Assembly: GCA_026708685.1 (NCBI GenBank)
Contig: JAPOUL010000104.1
Coordinates: 1 to 51,070, forward strand
Origin: Bacteroidota bacterium
GTDB lineage: Bacteria > Bacteroidota > Rhodothermia > Rhodothermales > Bin80
DNA: 51,070 nucleotides
Reading direction: 5' to 3'
Shown: positions 1 through 8,851 of the stretch, piece by piece
Layout of the letters: each line of letters opens with the position of its first letter
Position numbering within the stretch: position 1 is the first letter of the stretch
Made by a program: the position numbers and the translations under genes
Notes under the pieces: generated by a model
The model's input: only the letters and a program-made list of their open reading frames with translations
What the model was told of the DNA's origin: nothing
Database searches by the model: none

Positions 1-51
1 GTTAACCAGTCATACTTGGTTCCAACCAGATCCAAAATGCCTTCTTTCTTC

Positions 52-134
52 AAGGTTCTTCCATTTTTAGTGTGGGTTGCCTGTTTTTGATGGTTCTACT
101 GGATATAAACCCAGACTAAAAATGGAAGAACCTT
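52..134. repeat. 27-bp inverted repeat with 29-nt spacer
   Basis: Arms at 52-78 and 108-134 are reverse complements over 27 bases with one mismatch (core AAGGTTCTTCCATTTTTAGT). The right arm starts inside the stop codon (133-135) of the decayed minus-strand reading frame next to it. It may be a transcription terminator for that gene or the edge of a small mobile repeat. The long perfect stem is directly visible; its function is not. Confidence 0.6.
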
Positions 135-512
135 AAAACTCAATCGTCGTGAATATTCTGGGAAGACATGTGTCAACAAGCCATGTGTGCATGGATGGAA
201 CAGGAGTATTGTATCCTTCCTCACCTTTGTCTGCTAAAATACCCTTCTCAAACAGCTGGTCAAAAAGGTATTTAGCCCCCGACTCTCAGTAGATTCTTGG
301 CAGAGGCAACAGCACATCTAACGGTCAAATGTATCGCATGCGGGGTGCTCAGAAATGACTTTGATTGCATGCTTGATTCCATCAACAACAAATGGATGAA
401 CATTTCTTGGCAATGTTGTGAAGTTCTGTGAGATTGGCCTGATCAAGATCTTCAACCTGCCTCATCCTGATGTGATAGCATTGAAAGTCCACGAGAATGA
501 GATATTCTATTT
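133..512 (-). pseudogene. Decayed AAA-type ATPase C-terminal remnant
   Basis: Minus-strand translation gives protein-like segments in different frames, separated by at least three breaks. Reading downstream they are: a segment around EDLDQANLTELHN, then NVHPFVVDGIKHAIKVISEH, then LTVRCAVASAKNLLRVG, then KYLFDQLFEKGILADKG followed by TPVPSMHTWLVD and a stop at 133. The last part resembles the winged-helix-like tail of large AAA_16-type ATPases. It also matches the equivalent tail in the remnant at 41162-42073 (VFNQALEHGIIDQQNG, then FRFPSLHNWHIDEY after reading through a break). No single frame is open across the region, so this is called a pseudogene. The family assignment is from memory and moderate; the 5' limit is uncertain. 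Confidence 0.5.
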
Positions 513-553
513 CGTCAAGATTTCAGAATAGGACTTCTTGATCAAACATAAAC

Positions 554-856
554 TCACATACGGATCCATACGACAGCAATTAAAACGATCATCATGATGC
601 ATAAAAGTATAACGGAAGATTTTACAAACCAAATTAAGAACCTTTGACTGGCCTGAAGGGATTGGAGTGAGTCTTTGATTCCTGAGTATCGATCGTACAG
701 GACAATTTTAAATTTGTCCATCAGACCAACGGATGCCATTAGGACTAACACTTTCACAAAAAATGAGGGAGCTCTATGGGAAACAACGACTTTTAACAAG
801 ACTTCCAGAGCTTCGACTCCGTCATCGTCTTGCCTTGGATTGACTTTCTTAGCCAT
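554..856 (-). CDS. Small putative single-pass membrane protein
   Basis: This open frame encodes 100 residues from an ATG at 856. The N-terminal half is charged (MAKKVNPRQDDDG) and residues about 72-97 form a strongly hydrophobic segment (FLIWFVKSSVILLCIMMIV) that would span the membrane near the C-terminus. A second, weaker hydrophobic stretch lies near residues 32-46. I recognise no family and see no clear ribosome-binding site. It lies just upstream, on the same strand, of the decayed ATPase remnant, so it may be a surviving part of an eroding locus or a chance frame. Confidence 0.35.
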   Translation of the reverse strand: MAKKVNPRQDDDGVEALEVLLKVVVSHRAPSFFVKVLVLMASVGLMDKFKIVLYDRYSGIKDSLQSLQASQRFLIWFVKSSVILLCIMMIVLIAVVWIRM

Positions 857-1224
857 GAAAAAATAGCACTACGTGTTAAAGATGGATTCTAAATAACAAT
901 TCCTGTCTGGTAACAAAAGAGGACGATTCACAGATTGAATCATGATCAGGTCAAGAAAGGACTCAATGGATAGATGGTAAATTATCAAGAAAGATCACAA
1001 CGAAGGAGTCTTTGGAGGAGTTGATGGAGATGATTGACGAAAAGTGATACACATTAATCATCATTCTGTTTTAATTTTCAGAAATCCCACAACCTCATTC
1101 AAATGAGGCATCACTCATCCATCAAAATCGTACAGATGCTTTTCTACATGCGACCTAATGTAGGTAGATACTAATGATCTGTTCTCAATGATCATGCAAA
1201 CGTTCAATTTTACACATCTCTGAT
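857..1224. other. Gene-free stretch with palindrome and short coding remnant
   Basis: No complete gene is visible. On the plus strand a start-less frame ending at 1047 reads KITTKESLEELMEMIDEK, which looks protein-like and could be a C-terminal scrap of a lost gene (weak). A palindrome CCTCATT-CA-AATGAGG lies at 1093-1108, about 117 bp upstream of the nuclease gene start. No convincing promoter was found. Confidence 0.4.
1093..1108. promoter_or_regulatory. 16-bp palindrome upstream of addB-like gene
   Basis: The two 7-bp arms CCTCATT and AATGAGG are perfect reverse complements around a 2-bp centre. The site lies in the leader region of the helicase-nuclease pair and could be an operator or a small hairpin. 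No regulator can be named. Confidence 0.25.
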
Positions 1225-3945
1225 ATGATGACTAAAAAAACGACTATCGTCGTTCTTGATCGACACTGCTATCTTACACAACGTCTCGAAATGGCAAATC
1301 ATCGCAGGCATGGAACGCAGATTATGATGATCAATGAACTCGCCGTCAGACTTGCAGGTGGATTCGTGCAAACGGTGAATCCTGCATTTCTGCGTGCAAC
1401 CATTCAGGAAGTGCTACCGAATACAGATCTTGGGAGCTTAAACGGCATCAAAGACCTTCCCGGATTTGTCGGAACTGCGACGAACACCATCAATAAGGTA
1501 TGGCTCAGTGGCTTTGATCTCAACCAATCACACCACCGTGTACGAGAGGTCGCACACCTCAATCATGCCGTTTCTCAACGAATGCCTCCTTCCATGCTCC
1601 CTCCTGAATCTCTCATTGAGGCAGCTTGCAAGAACATCAATCATGCCCGCATTGTGCTCGGATCAGTGAGCTTTATTGGTATGACAGAACTGCACCCCTG
1701 CTGGTGGCGATTGGTTGAACTACTCTCAGAACACGTACCCGTCAATTGGAATGCGGGGCCAAGGCATGTCCCACCGCATTTGCCTTCACGCTGCAAAATC
1801 CAATCAGAGTCTCAACAAACGCCATCCATCACAGCAGTGAGTTGTTCCACCCCATTTCATGAATGCGTTGAGGCAATGCGGTGGGCACGACACTTGGTCT
1901 CCAATCAAAATATCTCTCCCTCCGATATCGCCATTGCTTCCACCGATACGAAGATCTATGACGATTTTTTCTTGACATTACGAGAAGAGTCTGACCTGCC
2001 TTTGTATTTTGCACATGGGGTGAATTTAATCAATCGACCTCATGGGCAGGCAGTGGTTGCCTTAGCCGATCTGCTACTTCGCGGAATTTCTTCAGATCGA
2101 ATCCATCGCCTATGCACGCATCAACAGTTTTTGACCAATAGACTCCAATCCTTGGGGAAAGCATGGTGGAATCTGACCAATCAAATTCATGACCTGCACA
2201 TGCTCTCTCAGGAGCAAATCCATCTGCATGTGTCCAAACAGGTTGAGGCCCTGGAAAATGCAGATGATAACCCTGTATCACTTGTACTATCCCAGATCAA
2301 TCAAAATGCCGATTACCGACTGGATCAAAACCCTCAATTAAATCTAATGGATCACATTGACATGAAGCAGTCATGGCTCAAGTCTGGTGAACAAATCCTT
2401 GCAGGTGCAGCACTTCAACTGTGGACTAGTCTTCTGAAAGTGTCTCCTGCTACGTCTATTGAACAGGAAATTCTCAAGATTTCTGTGCCCGAACCCCCAG
2501 AATTCAGTGAACGGGTTGCCTGGATGCCTGCACGATCCTTAGCGGCTTCGCCAAGACCCTATGTTCGGCTTCTTGGACTCAATTCATATCGCTGGCCGCG
2601 CGAAAACATGAAAGATCTACTCCTGACCGGGCCTGGCTTAGAGTATGCCAACCAATTACTGGATCCTCTTCCTATTTCTGATGCTGACCAACGAGATTTT
2701 TCTACGATCTGCAAGACAACGTCCAATTCCATTCTTTGCTCGTTTGCCCGATACGATGCCGATGGAAAGGTTCTAGGGCACAGTCATCTTTTGCATTCAG
2801 ATCTTCTTCGTAGTGGCACAAAAGCCTTCCGTAATTCAACCCCTGTACATGCAATGAGTACATCAGATTGGACGCTCGCCTCACCTGCTCAATTCAAACA
2901 CAATCCCGTTGCAGTCAATGCCTATTCATGCTGGAAAAATTGGAGAAGTGATCATATCACAGAACATGATGGCTTGATTCAAAAAAATCACCCTCTCATT
3001 CTTCATCTGTTGAAAAAGCCAGCATCTGCTACATCACTGACAAGAATGCTACGGTCTCCCCTTGGGTTTGTATGGCATTACGGCCTGAAATGGAGAGGAA
3101 TCCAGCCATATGTTGACCCATTGAAGTTGAATCCTATGAATTATGGAAGCCTAGTGCATCTGGTTTTGCAGTCCGTTCTTCAGAACATAGAATCTCACAG
3201 AAAACAGGCTAGCGATTGGTCAAGAGAGAATTTGATAGCACAAGCGATTGAATCTACATGTGCGGATTGGGAATCGCTCTATGGGATTCCACCAAAATTA
3301 CTCTGGGAAGATACAATGAAGCAGATCACCCATATGACGAACCTTGTGTTTCAGGACTACCATCCAGGGGAGTCATCACAGTCGTTTGCTGAGGTGCCAT
3401 TCGGAAGCAGTGAGGGGGAAACCCTTGCAGATGTTCCATGGGATCCTAATGCTCCTGTGACTCTTACGGGAACAAGCCTACGAATGACAGGGACCATTGA
3501 TCGTCTTGATCTTGACCTGCATCCAAAATCTGCAGATCTTACAGACTATAAAAGTGGAAAGCCTCTCAGGGAATCTGGGTTGAAAGGAGGACGTGAACTC
3601 CAGCGATGTATCTATTTTATCGCGGCCAGTTCTTTATTAAAACGAAAATTAAAGATCTCAACAAGTCTTTTTTATCTACAAAATGGACATCGCTTACCTC
3701 TTCCCACACCCCAGGAAGAATTCGTCGGTCAACTCTCACAAAATGTGAACGAAGCGATTCAAAACTTTCATGATGGTTATGTCCTATTTGGTGCGATACC
3801 CAAGCAACAGTACGATTTAGGGATCTACATGGATTTGAAACTTGCCCTCCCCGCCGACTTGTTTCAAGGATATCTCCCTCGAAAGCAAGAAGACCTCACA
3901 AAAAAACTTGGTTTAGTTCTTACTGAATTTTGGGAGGAAGATTGA
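1225..3945 (+). CDS. AddB-like PD-(D/E)XK nuclease
   Basis: The 906-residue protein matches the AddB-like subunit of helicase-nuclease complexes that process double-strand DNA ends for recombination. The C-terminal nuclease domain is visible: IDRLDL near residue 759, the catalytic TDYKSG (D774, K776) and the ELQRCIY motif (Q793-Y797) expected of RecB-family nucleases. The N-terminal two thirds is poorly conserved, consistent with the inactivated helicase fold of AddB. After residue 797 there is no cysteine, so the C-terminal cysteine cluster that holds the iron-sulphur centre in Bacillus AddB is absent. Translation could start at either of two adjacent ATGs (1225 or 1228). Its stop overlaps the next gene's ATG by one base (TGATG), which implies translational coupling with the helicase. 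The exact class (AddB versus a related nuclease) is inferred mainly from the C-terminus and the partner gene. Confidence 0.8.
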   Translation: MMTKKTTIVVLDRHCYLTQRLEMANHRRHGTQIMMINELAVRLAGGFVQTVNPAFLRATIQEVLPNTDLGSLNGIKDLPGFVGTATNTINKVWLSGFDLNQSHHRVREVAHLNHAVSQRMPPSMLPPESLIEAACKNINHARIVLGSVSFIGMTELHPCWWRLVELLSEHVPVNWNAGPRHVPPHLPSRCKIQSESQQTPSITAVSCSTPFHECVEAMRWARHLVSNQNISPSDIAIASTDTKIYDDFFLTLREESDLPLYFAHGVNLINRPHGQAVVALADLLLRGISSDRIHRLCTHQQFLTNRLQSLGKAWWNLTNQIHDLHMLSQEQIHLHVSKQVEALENADDNPVSLVLSQINQNADYRLDQNPQLNLMDHIDMKQSWLKSGEQILAGAALQLWTSLLKVSPATSIEQEILKISVPEPPEFSERVAWMPARSLAASPRPYVRLLGLNSYRWPRENMKDLLLTGPGLEYANQLLDPLPISDADQRDFSTICKTTSNSILCSFARYDADGKVLGHSHLLHSDLLRSGTKAFRNSTPVHAMSTSDWTLASPAQFKHNPVAVNAYSCWKNWRSDHITEHDGLIQKNHPLILHLLKKPASATSLTRMLRSPLGFVWHYGLKWRGIQPYVDPLKLNPMNYGSLVHLVLQSVLQNIESHRKQASDWSRENLIAQAIESTCADWESLYGIPPKLLWEDTMKQITHMTNLVFQDYHPGESSQSFAEVPFGSSEGETLADVPWDPNAPVTLTGTSLRMTGTIDRLDLDLHPKSADLTDYKSGKPLRESGLKGGRELQRCIYFIAASSLLKRKLKISTSLFYLQNGHRLPLPTPQEEFVGQLSQNVNEAIQNFHDGYVLFGAIPKQQYDLGIYMDLKLALPADLFQGYLPRKQEDLTKKLGLVLTEFWEED

Positions 3946-6900
3946 TGAGCAGTTTAGTTGATTCTCAGGCTCGATACCGTGCCCTGACCGCCATTGATGA
4001 ATCCCTGGTTGTTGAAGCTGGGGCTGGAACGGGAAAAACCACGATTCTGGCAGGACGAATTGCCGTCATGCTTGCTCGCGGGAAACTTCCCGAACATATT
4101 GTTGCCGTCACCTTTACTGAAGCAGCTGCAAGTGAACTTCTCCTGCGGGTTCGTGAATATGTGCGTGAACTTCTGGAAGGTACCTTTCCTCCCGGTCTCT
4201 CTGAGGTCTTTAACAAAAATTTGTCTTCATCCGAAAAAGACTGTCTACAGGATGCTGAAAAAAATCTGGACTTTCTTACATGTTCTACCATCCATGGATT
4301 CTGCCAGCGCGTGTTGAAGACATTTCCAGTGGAAGCGAATATTGACCCAGGTGCTGTCGTTATGGATGAATCTCAGGCAAATGCAATTTTTCAGGAAGTC
4401 ACGAATGGATGGCTACAAAACATTCTCTCTAAGGATGATGGATTGTTAGTAGCACAGGTGTTGATTCGTGACGGGATGTATCATCTTCAAAGCCTCACCG
4501 ATCGTTTACGGGCCTACCGCAGTGCAACCTTGCATCCCCCACATCATCTTCATGAAACCATCAATCAATTCCAGCTGGCACTCAAGGAATATGTTGACTT
4601 TATTCAGGATCTGGAAGCTCCCGTGCCTACGGCCCATGCGGTTGCTGCTGGATTCTCTGCATGGATCAAGAGATCTGCGATCACAGCTCAGAGTCCCATC
4701 TCAGAAATCCTCGATTTCATGGATCTTCCCGCTGAATATCAACTGGTCACTCGTGAATCCTCTCAAACAACCCTGACCGTGTTTAATCGAAAATCCCAGA
4801 GCAATGACTGGAAAAATGCCCTGACCGGAACGCAAAAATCAATCAATGAGGCACGAAAAACTGCATCGGATGCCTATGAAAATGTTCGCACCCTGTGGAA
4901 TGGAAAGGTGCGTCAGGAGATGGCTGGTTTGCTGTTGTACCGCCTTGTAGATGATCTGAAAGGCCTGTTTCAGCGGTATCAACAATATAAAAGATCAGCG
5001 GGGCTTCTTGATTTTGATGATCTCATCTACGGCACGGCGAATCTCCTTTGTCATTCAGAACATGGTCCTCATGTCCGTAAAGCACTTGCTCAACAGTATC
5101 GTTTCATCCTAGTTGACGAATTTCAGGATACCGATGGTCTACAGGCGGAAATCTTCTGGAATCTGTGCAGTGACGATCAGCATGATGATTGGTATCAACT
5201 CAACACACGACCGGGGTCCATCTTTATCGTAGGGGATCCCAATCAGTCCATCTATAGGTTTCGTGGAGCAAATGTATCGATTTATACAAAAGCCAGAGAA
5301 ACTTTCCCCAAGGAAAATGTACTGAGCATCACCACAAATTTCCGTTCTACGGCTCCAGTGTTGGCATTTGTGAATGCCCAATTTAAACAGCCCCTTTCTG
5401 AGTCTCATCAAGCCGGCTACATTGATTTACAGCCCTTTGATACTAAAAAACCTGATGGACAGTCTGTGGCATATGTAGAATTTGATCCACAGGATGCGAC
5501 ACCTGCTCATTTCCACGAACAGGAGGCCGAAACGGTTGCTCAGGTCTGTCAAGAGCTCATCAGGAGGCAATACCATGCAAAAGATATTGCACTGCTGACC
5601 CCAGTGGGGACCGATGTTCATCACTATGAACGTGCACTCCAGAACGTGGGAATTGAGTTTGAAACGCAGGCTGGCAAGAGCTTCTATCTTCTTCAGGAAA
5701 TCCAGGATATGGTTGCACTGACGATGATCCTTGCCAATGGACATGATACGTTTGCATTCGGTGCATTTCTGAGAGGTCCTCTGGTTGGATGTACAGATCA
5801 GCAGCTACTGGATTTGGCATGGGAACTTCCAAGAGATCCAGATCGGCCGGATGACTTGCCTCAACTCAATGCTTGGATTGATGTCAACCCTATCAAAAAC
5901 GATCGTATCCGAGAGGTGATCACCCATCTTCAGTCTCTCTTAAAGATTGCGCACCGATGCACACCTTATGTTCTGTTGTCTTCCGCAGTGGACACATTCC
6001 GCATACGTGCACACCTGCGACTTCGATACGGAAAACAGGCTCCCCGTGCACTGTCAAATATAGATCTCTTTCTTGAACAGGCACGATCGTATCATGTCAG
6101 GGGCTTAAAACATTTTGCTCACTCGGTCTATCATCGCTGGGCATTTAAAACTCCAACCCCCGAAGCGAAACCCGATACATCACAGGATGCCATTACCATC
6201 AGTACCATGCATAATGCAAAAGGACTTGAGTGGCCAGTCGTCATCCCAATCAATACATGGAAAAAACCAAGGGCTTCCGATCCGATTATCGTTGATCGAA
6301 GTACTGAACATCTCTATGCTCCCCTGTTCTCAATCCCTGTCGCGGGACATCAAAAGATCAAAGAAGAGGAAACTGAACAGCAACGGCACGAGCGGATTCG
6401 ACTTTGGTATGTTGCCACAACCCGTGCACGTGACCTTCTTCTTCTAACGCTTCCAGCATCATCCACTGACACCGGTACATCTTGGCGTGGTACGGTGAAT
6501 CTTCATACCGAAGCACTCCCACCTTTTGATCCTGCACTCCTCCATGATAAAGAGTCCTCTGACTCTACTTTAGAGGCACAGGTCCAGTCGCATGAGGAGT
6601 TTATGGCTGAGTCCGAAAGGATTCAGCAAATATCCAACCGATTAAAATGGATAAGCCCAAGTAGGGACGAGATCCCAACGGTGGATGTGGAAACTACCTT
6701 TCTTCATGAAGGTGATTCCCTAGTGGATTCCATCAATCCATCCGAGATTCAGGGAAAAGGGGTAATTCGAGGACTGGTCATTCATAAACTGATGGAAGAA
6801 GTTCTCACTGGAGAAACCACATCGGATCAACTTCATCCAAGAGCGGAGCACTTGATCAAACAAATCCATGAGTCCATGGACATTCAGACGCTGATCCCAA

Positions 6901-7229
6901 TGGACTCCGAAGAGATATGTCACAGAATCCAGAGAACCCTGGAACTCCCACAAATTAGTCCTCTTCTTGATTCACTGATTCCCGAATGTCCTGTCTACAA
7001 TATGATGACTGATGGCAGCACAAAATCGGTTGTTGCTGGAATTGCAGATGCTGTCAGTTTTTCATCAGACGGCATCCCTGAATTGATTATTGACTGGAAA
7101 AGCGGACAGATAGAGTCGCATCATGAGCAGCAAATTGGAGCCTACATGAGTGCTACTGAGATTGACCGAGGCCTTTTAGTCTATATTGATCTTGGACAGG
7201 TAAAGGAGGTGAGACGTTCAGCACTATGA
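3945..7229 (+). CDS. AddA-like UvrD-family helicase-nuclease
   Basis: The 1094-residue protein has a complete superfamily 1 helicase set: Walker A EAGAGTGKTT (residues 24-33), Walker B LVDEFQDTD (D391, E392), VGDPNQSIYRFRG (from 429), STMHNAKGLEWP (from 753) and YVATTRARDLL (from 822). A C-terminal RecB-type nuclease follows, with IIDWKSG (D1050, K1052) and a downstream QQIGAY motif. It should unwind and degrade broken DNA ends with the AddB-like partner encoded just before it. The ATG at 3945 was chosen over an in-frame TTG at 3930 because GGGAGG sits about 8 bases before it and the ATG overlaps the upstream stop. Both subunits keep nuclease motifs, as in AddAB. Its last 6 bp overlap the tail of convergent hemL. 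Confidence 0.9.
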   Translation: MSSLVDSQARYRALTAIDESLVVEAGAGTGKTTILAGRIAVMLARGKLPEHIVAVTFTEAAASELLLRVREYVRELLEGTFPPGLSEVFNKNLSSSEKDCLQDAEKNLDFLTCSTIHGFCQRVLKTFPVEANIDPGAVVMDESQANAIFQEVTNGWLQNILSKDDGLLVAQVLIRDGMYHLQSLTDRLRAYRSATLHPPHHLHETINQFQLALKEYVDFIQDLEAPVPTAHAVAAGFSAWIKRSAITAQSPISEILDFMDLPAEYQLVTRESSQTTLTVFNRKSQSNDWKNALTGTQKSINEARKTASDAYENVRTLWNGKVRQEMAGLLLYRLVDDLKGLFQRYQQYKRSAGLLDFDDLIYGTANLLCHSEHGPHVRKALAQQYRFILVDEFQDTDGLQAEIFWNLCSDDQHDDWYQLNTRPGSIFIVGDPNQSIYRFRGANVSIYTKARETFPKENVLSITTNFRSTAPVLAFVNAQFKQPLSESHQAGYIDLQPFDTKKPDGQSVAYVEFDPQDATPAHFHEQEAETVAQVCQELIRRQYHAKDIALLTPVGTDVHHYERALQNVGIEFETQAGKSFYLLQEIQDMVALTMILANGHDTFAFGAFLRGPLVGCTDQQLLDLAWELPRDPDRPDDLPQLNAWIDVNPIKNDRIREVITHLQSLLKIAHRCTPYVLLSSAVDTFRIRAHLRLRYGKQAPRALSNIDLFLEQARSYHVRGLKHFAHSVYHRWAFKTPTPEAKPDTSQDAITISTMHNAKGLEWPVVIPINTWKKPRASDPIIVDRSTEHLYAPLFSIPVAGHQKIKEEETEQQRHERIRLWYVATTRARDLLLLTLPASSTDTGTSWRGTVNLHTEALPPFDPALLHDKESSDSTLEAQVQSHEEFMAESERIQQISNRLKWISPSRDEIPTVDVETTFLHEGDSLVDSINPSEIQGKGVIRGLVIHKLMEEVLTGETTSDQLHPRAEHLIKQIHESMDIQTLIPMDSEEICHRIQRTLELPQISPLLDSLIPECPVYNMMTDGSTKSVVAGIADAVSFSSDGIPELIIDWKSGQIESHHEQQIGAYMSATEIDRGLLVYIDLGQVKEVRRSAL

Positions 7230-8513
7230 ACGAAGACTTTTTTTCAGGGCTGTCTCAAATGCCTCCATTGTTAGCGTACACGACTCTGCGTCATGGGCAG
7301 TTGACACAAACCATGCTTCATATTGGGAAGGGGGAAGATACACGTGATGTTCAAGGAATGCTCGAAAAACTTTTGCAAAGAAATCTGTATCTGAAGTAGA
7401 GGCACTTTCCCAATCGGTCACTGACTTCTCTGTAAAAAAACAACTGAACATGGTTCCAACTCCCTGAACCTGCACTGGAACCGATTGACTGGTTGCGATG
7501 TCCTTGAATGCTTCAATCAATGTGGCAGTAGCCGATGCAGCCTGATCCCAATGTTGAATTCCTGCGTCTAAGGTTGCCATTCCTGCAGCCACAGACAACG
7601 GATTACCAGAGAGCGTGCCCGCCTGATAAACAGGTCCTTGCGGGGCCACCATTGTCATGATATCCTCTCTTCCACCATAGGCACCAATGGGCAGTCCTCC
7701 ACCGATGACCTTACCAAGGATGGTCAGGTCTGGAGTCACATCAAATAACGCTTGAGCTCCCCCTGGATGAACGCGGAAGCCCGTCATCACTTCGTCAAAG
7801 ATGAGTAAAGACTCATGGTGATGAGTCAAATGACGCAGACCATGTAGGTAGTCATCCTGAGGAGGAATCACCCCCATATTCCCGGCAACAGGCTCAACAA
7901 TCATCGCGGCAATCTCCCCAGAACATCGGTCAAAAGCTCGTTTGACGGCCATCAGATCGTTAAAAGGAACGACGATCGTATCCTCGACAGATCGCTTTGG
8001 TACACCTGGACTATTTGGTAGACCCAGTGTGGCCACACCACTACCTGCCTCAACCAGTAAACTATCTGCATGTCCATGATAATTACCAATACATTTGAGA
8101 ATCTTATCCCGCCCAGTGAATGCTCTTGCCAAGCGGATGGCACTCATCACAGCCTCGGTTCCAGAATTTACTAGGCGCAACTTCTCAATAGAGGGCATCA
8201 CCGACTGAATCTTGCGTACCAAACGAGCCTCGTCCTTAATACATGCGCCAAAGCTGGTGCCACGACGGATGGCATGGTTCAAGGCGGTTTGCACCTTTGG
8301 ATGCGCATGTCCGGCTAGTAGGGGGCCGTACGATAAAACGTAATCCACATATTGATGACCATCTACATCTTGTATCCATGCTCCCTTTCCCCTCTCAATG
8401 AAGATTGGTGAGCCGCCAACAGCTTTATAGGCCCGAACGGGTGAACTCACCCCGCCTGGCATACAGGAAACGGCCTCCTGAAAGAGCTGATCTGAAATCG
8501 TGCGTTGATGCAT
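7224..8513 (-). CDS. hemL: Glutamate-1-semialdehyde 2,1-aminomutase
   Basis: The 429-residue class III PLP aminotransferase converts glutamate-1-semialdehyde to 5-aminolevulinate, the first dedicated tetrapyrrole precursor in the C5 pathway, in the cytoplasm. The N-terminal PGGVSSPVRAYK segment is typical of HemL. VNSGTEAVMSAIRLAR forms the phosphate-binding region, LLIFDEVMTGFR holds the conserved Asp, and ILGKVIGGGLPIGAYGG carries the PLP lysine at about K268. Length is normal for the family. Translation starts at ATG 8513. The gene converges on the addA-like gene with a 6-bp tail-to-tail overlap. No other haem gene lies nearby. Confidence 0.95.
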   Translation of the reverse strand: MHQRTISDQLFQEAVSCMPGGVSSPVRAYKAVGGSPIFIERGKGAWIQDVDGHQYVDYVLSYGPLLAGHAHPKVQTALNHAIRRGTSFGACIKDEARLVRKIQSVMPSIEKLRLVNSGTEAVMSAIRLARAFTGRDKILKCIGNYHGHADSLLVEAGSGVATLGLPNSPGVPKRSVEDTIVVPFNDLMAVKRAFDRCSGEIAAMIVEPVAGNMGVIPPQDDYLHGLRHLTHHHESLLIFDEVMTGFRVHPGGAQALFDVTPDLTILGKVIGGGLPIGAYGGREDIMTMVAPQGPVYQAGTLSGNPLSVAAGMATLDAGIQHWDQAASATATLIEAFKDIATSQSVPVQVQGVGTMFSCFFTEKSVTDWESASTSDTDFFAKVFRAFLEHHVYLPPSQYEAWFVSTAHDAESCTLTMEAFETALKKSLRS

Positions 8514-8851
8514 AGAAGTCTGATGTACATTTTCAGTCCATTATACTCATCAGGAATGATTTTGACATCACAGGTGTGCATTGTATAGTTCAAATAGGAC
8601 TGACACTGTTTCATGACGAAGACCATCTCGACTCAAATCAACTCTCACATTCATGAGCACCCCTTTTAGGTGCTACGAGCCATATTTCTTCACATTTGAA
8701 TCATCGCAATGGTTTGTAACCCAAATTTTACTTAAATTAGAGCATTCCTTTAATAGGGATTCGTTTACGGAGACAGGCATCCTTTCGGTACGAATACGGT
8801 TATCATTTCATCATAAACGAGTTTTCCTCTTTTCAATTAGTTCATCGTTTC
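8514..8851. other. Divergent intergenic region, hemL / acyl-CoA synthetase
   Basis: This 338-bp spacer must hold the promoters of both divergent genes, but no clear -35/-10 pair stood out. A small hairpin AGCACC-(7 nt)-GGTGCT lies at 8656-8674. A short open frame from 8653 overlaps the start of the synthetase gene and is not believed. I see no RNA gene. Confidence 0.4.
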
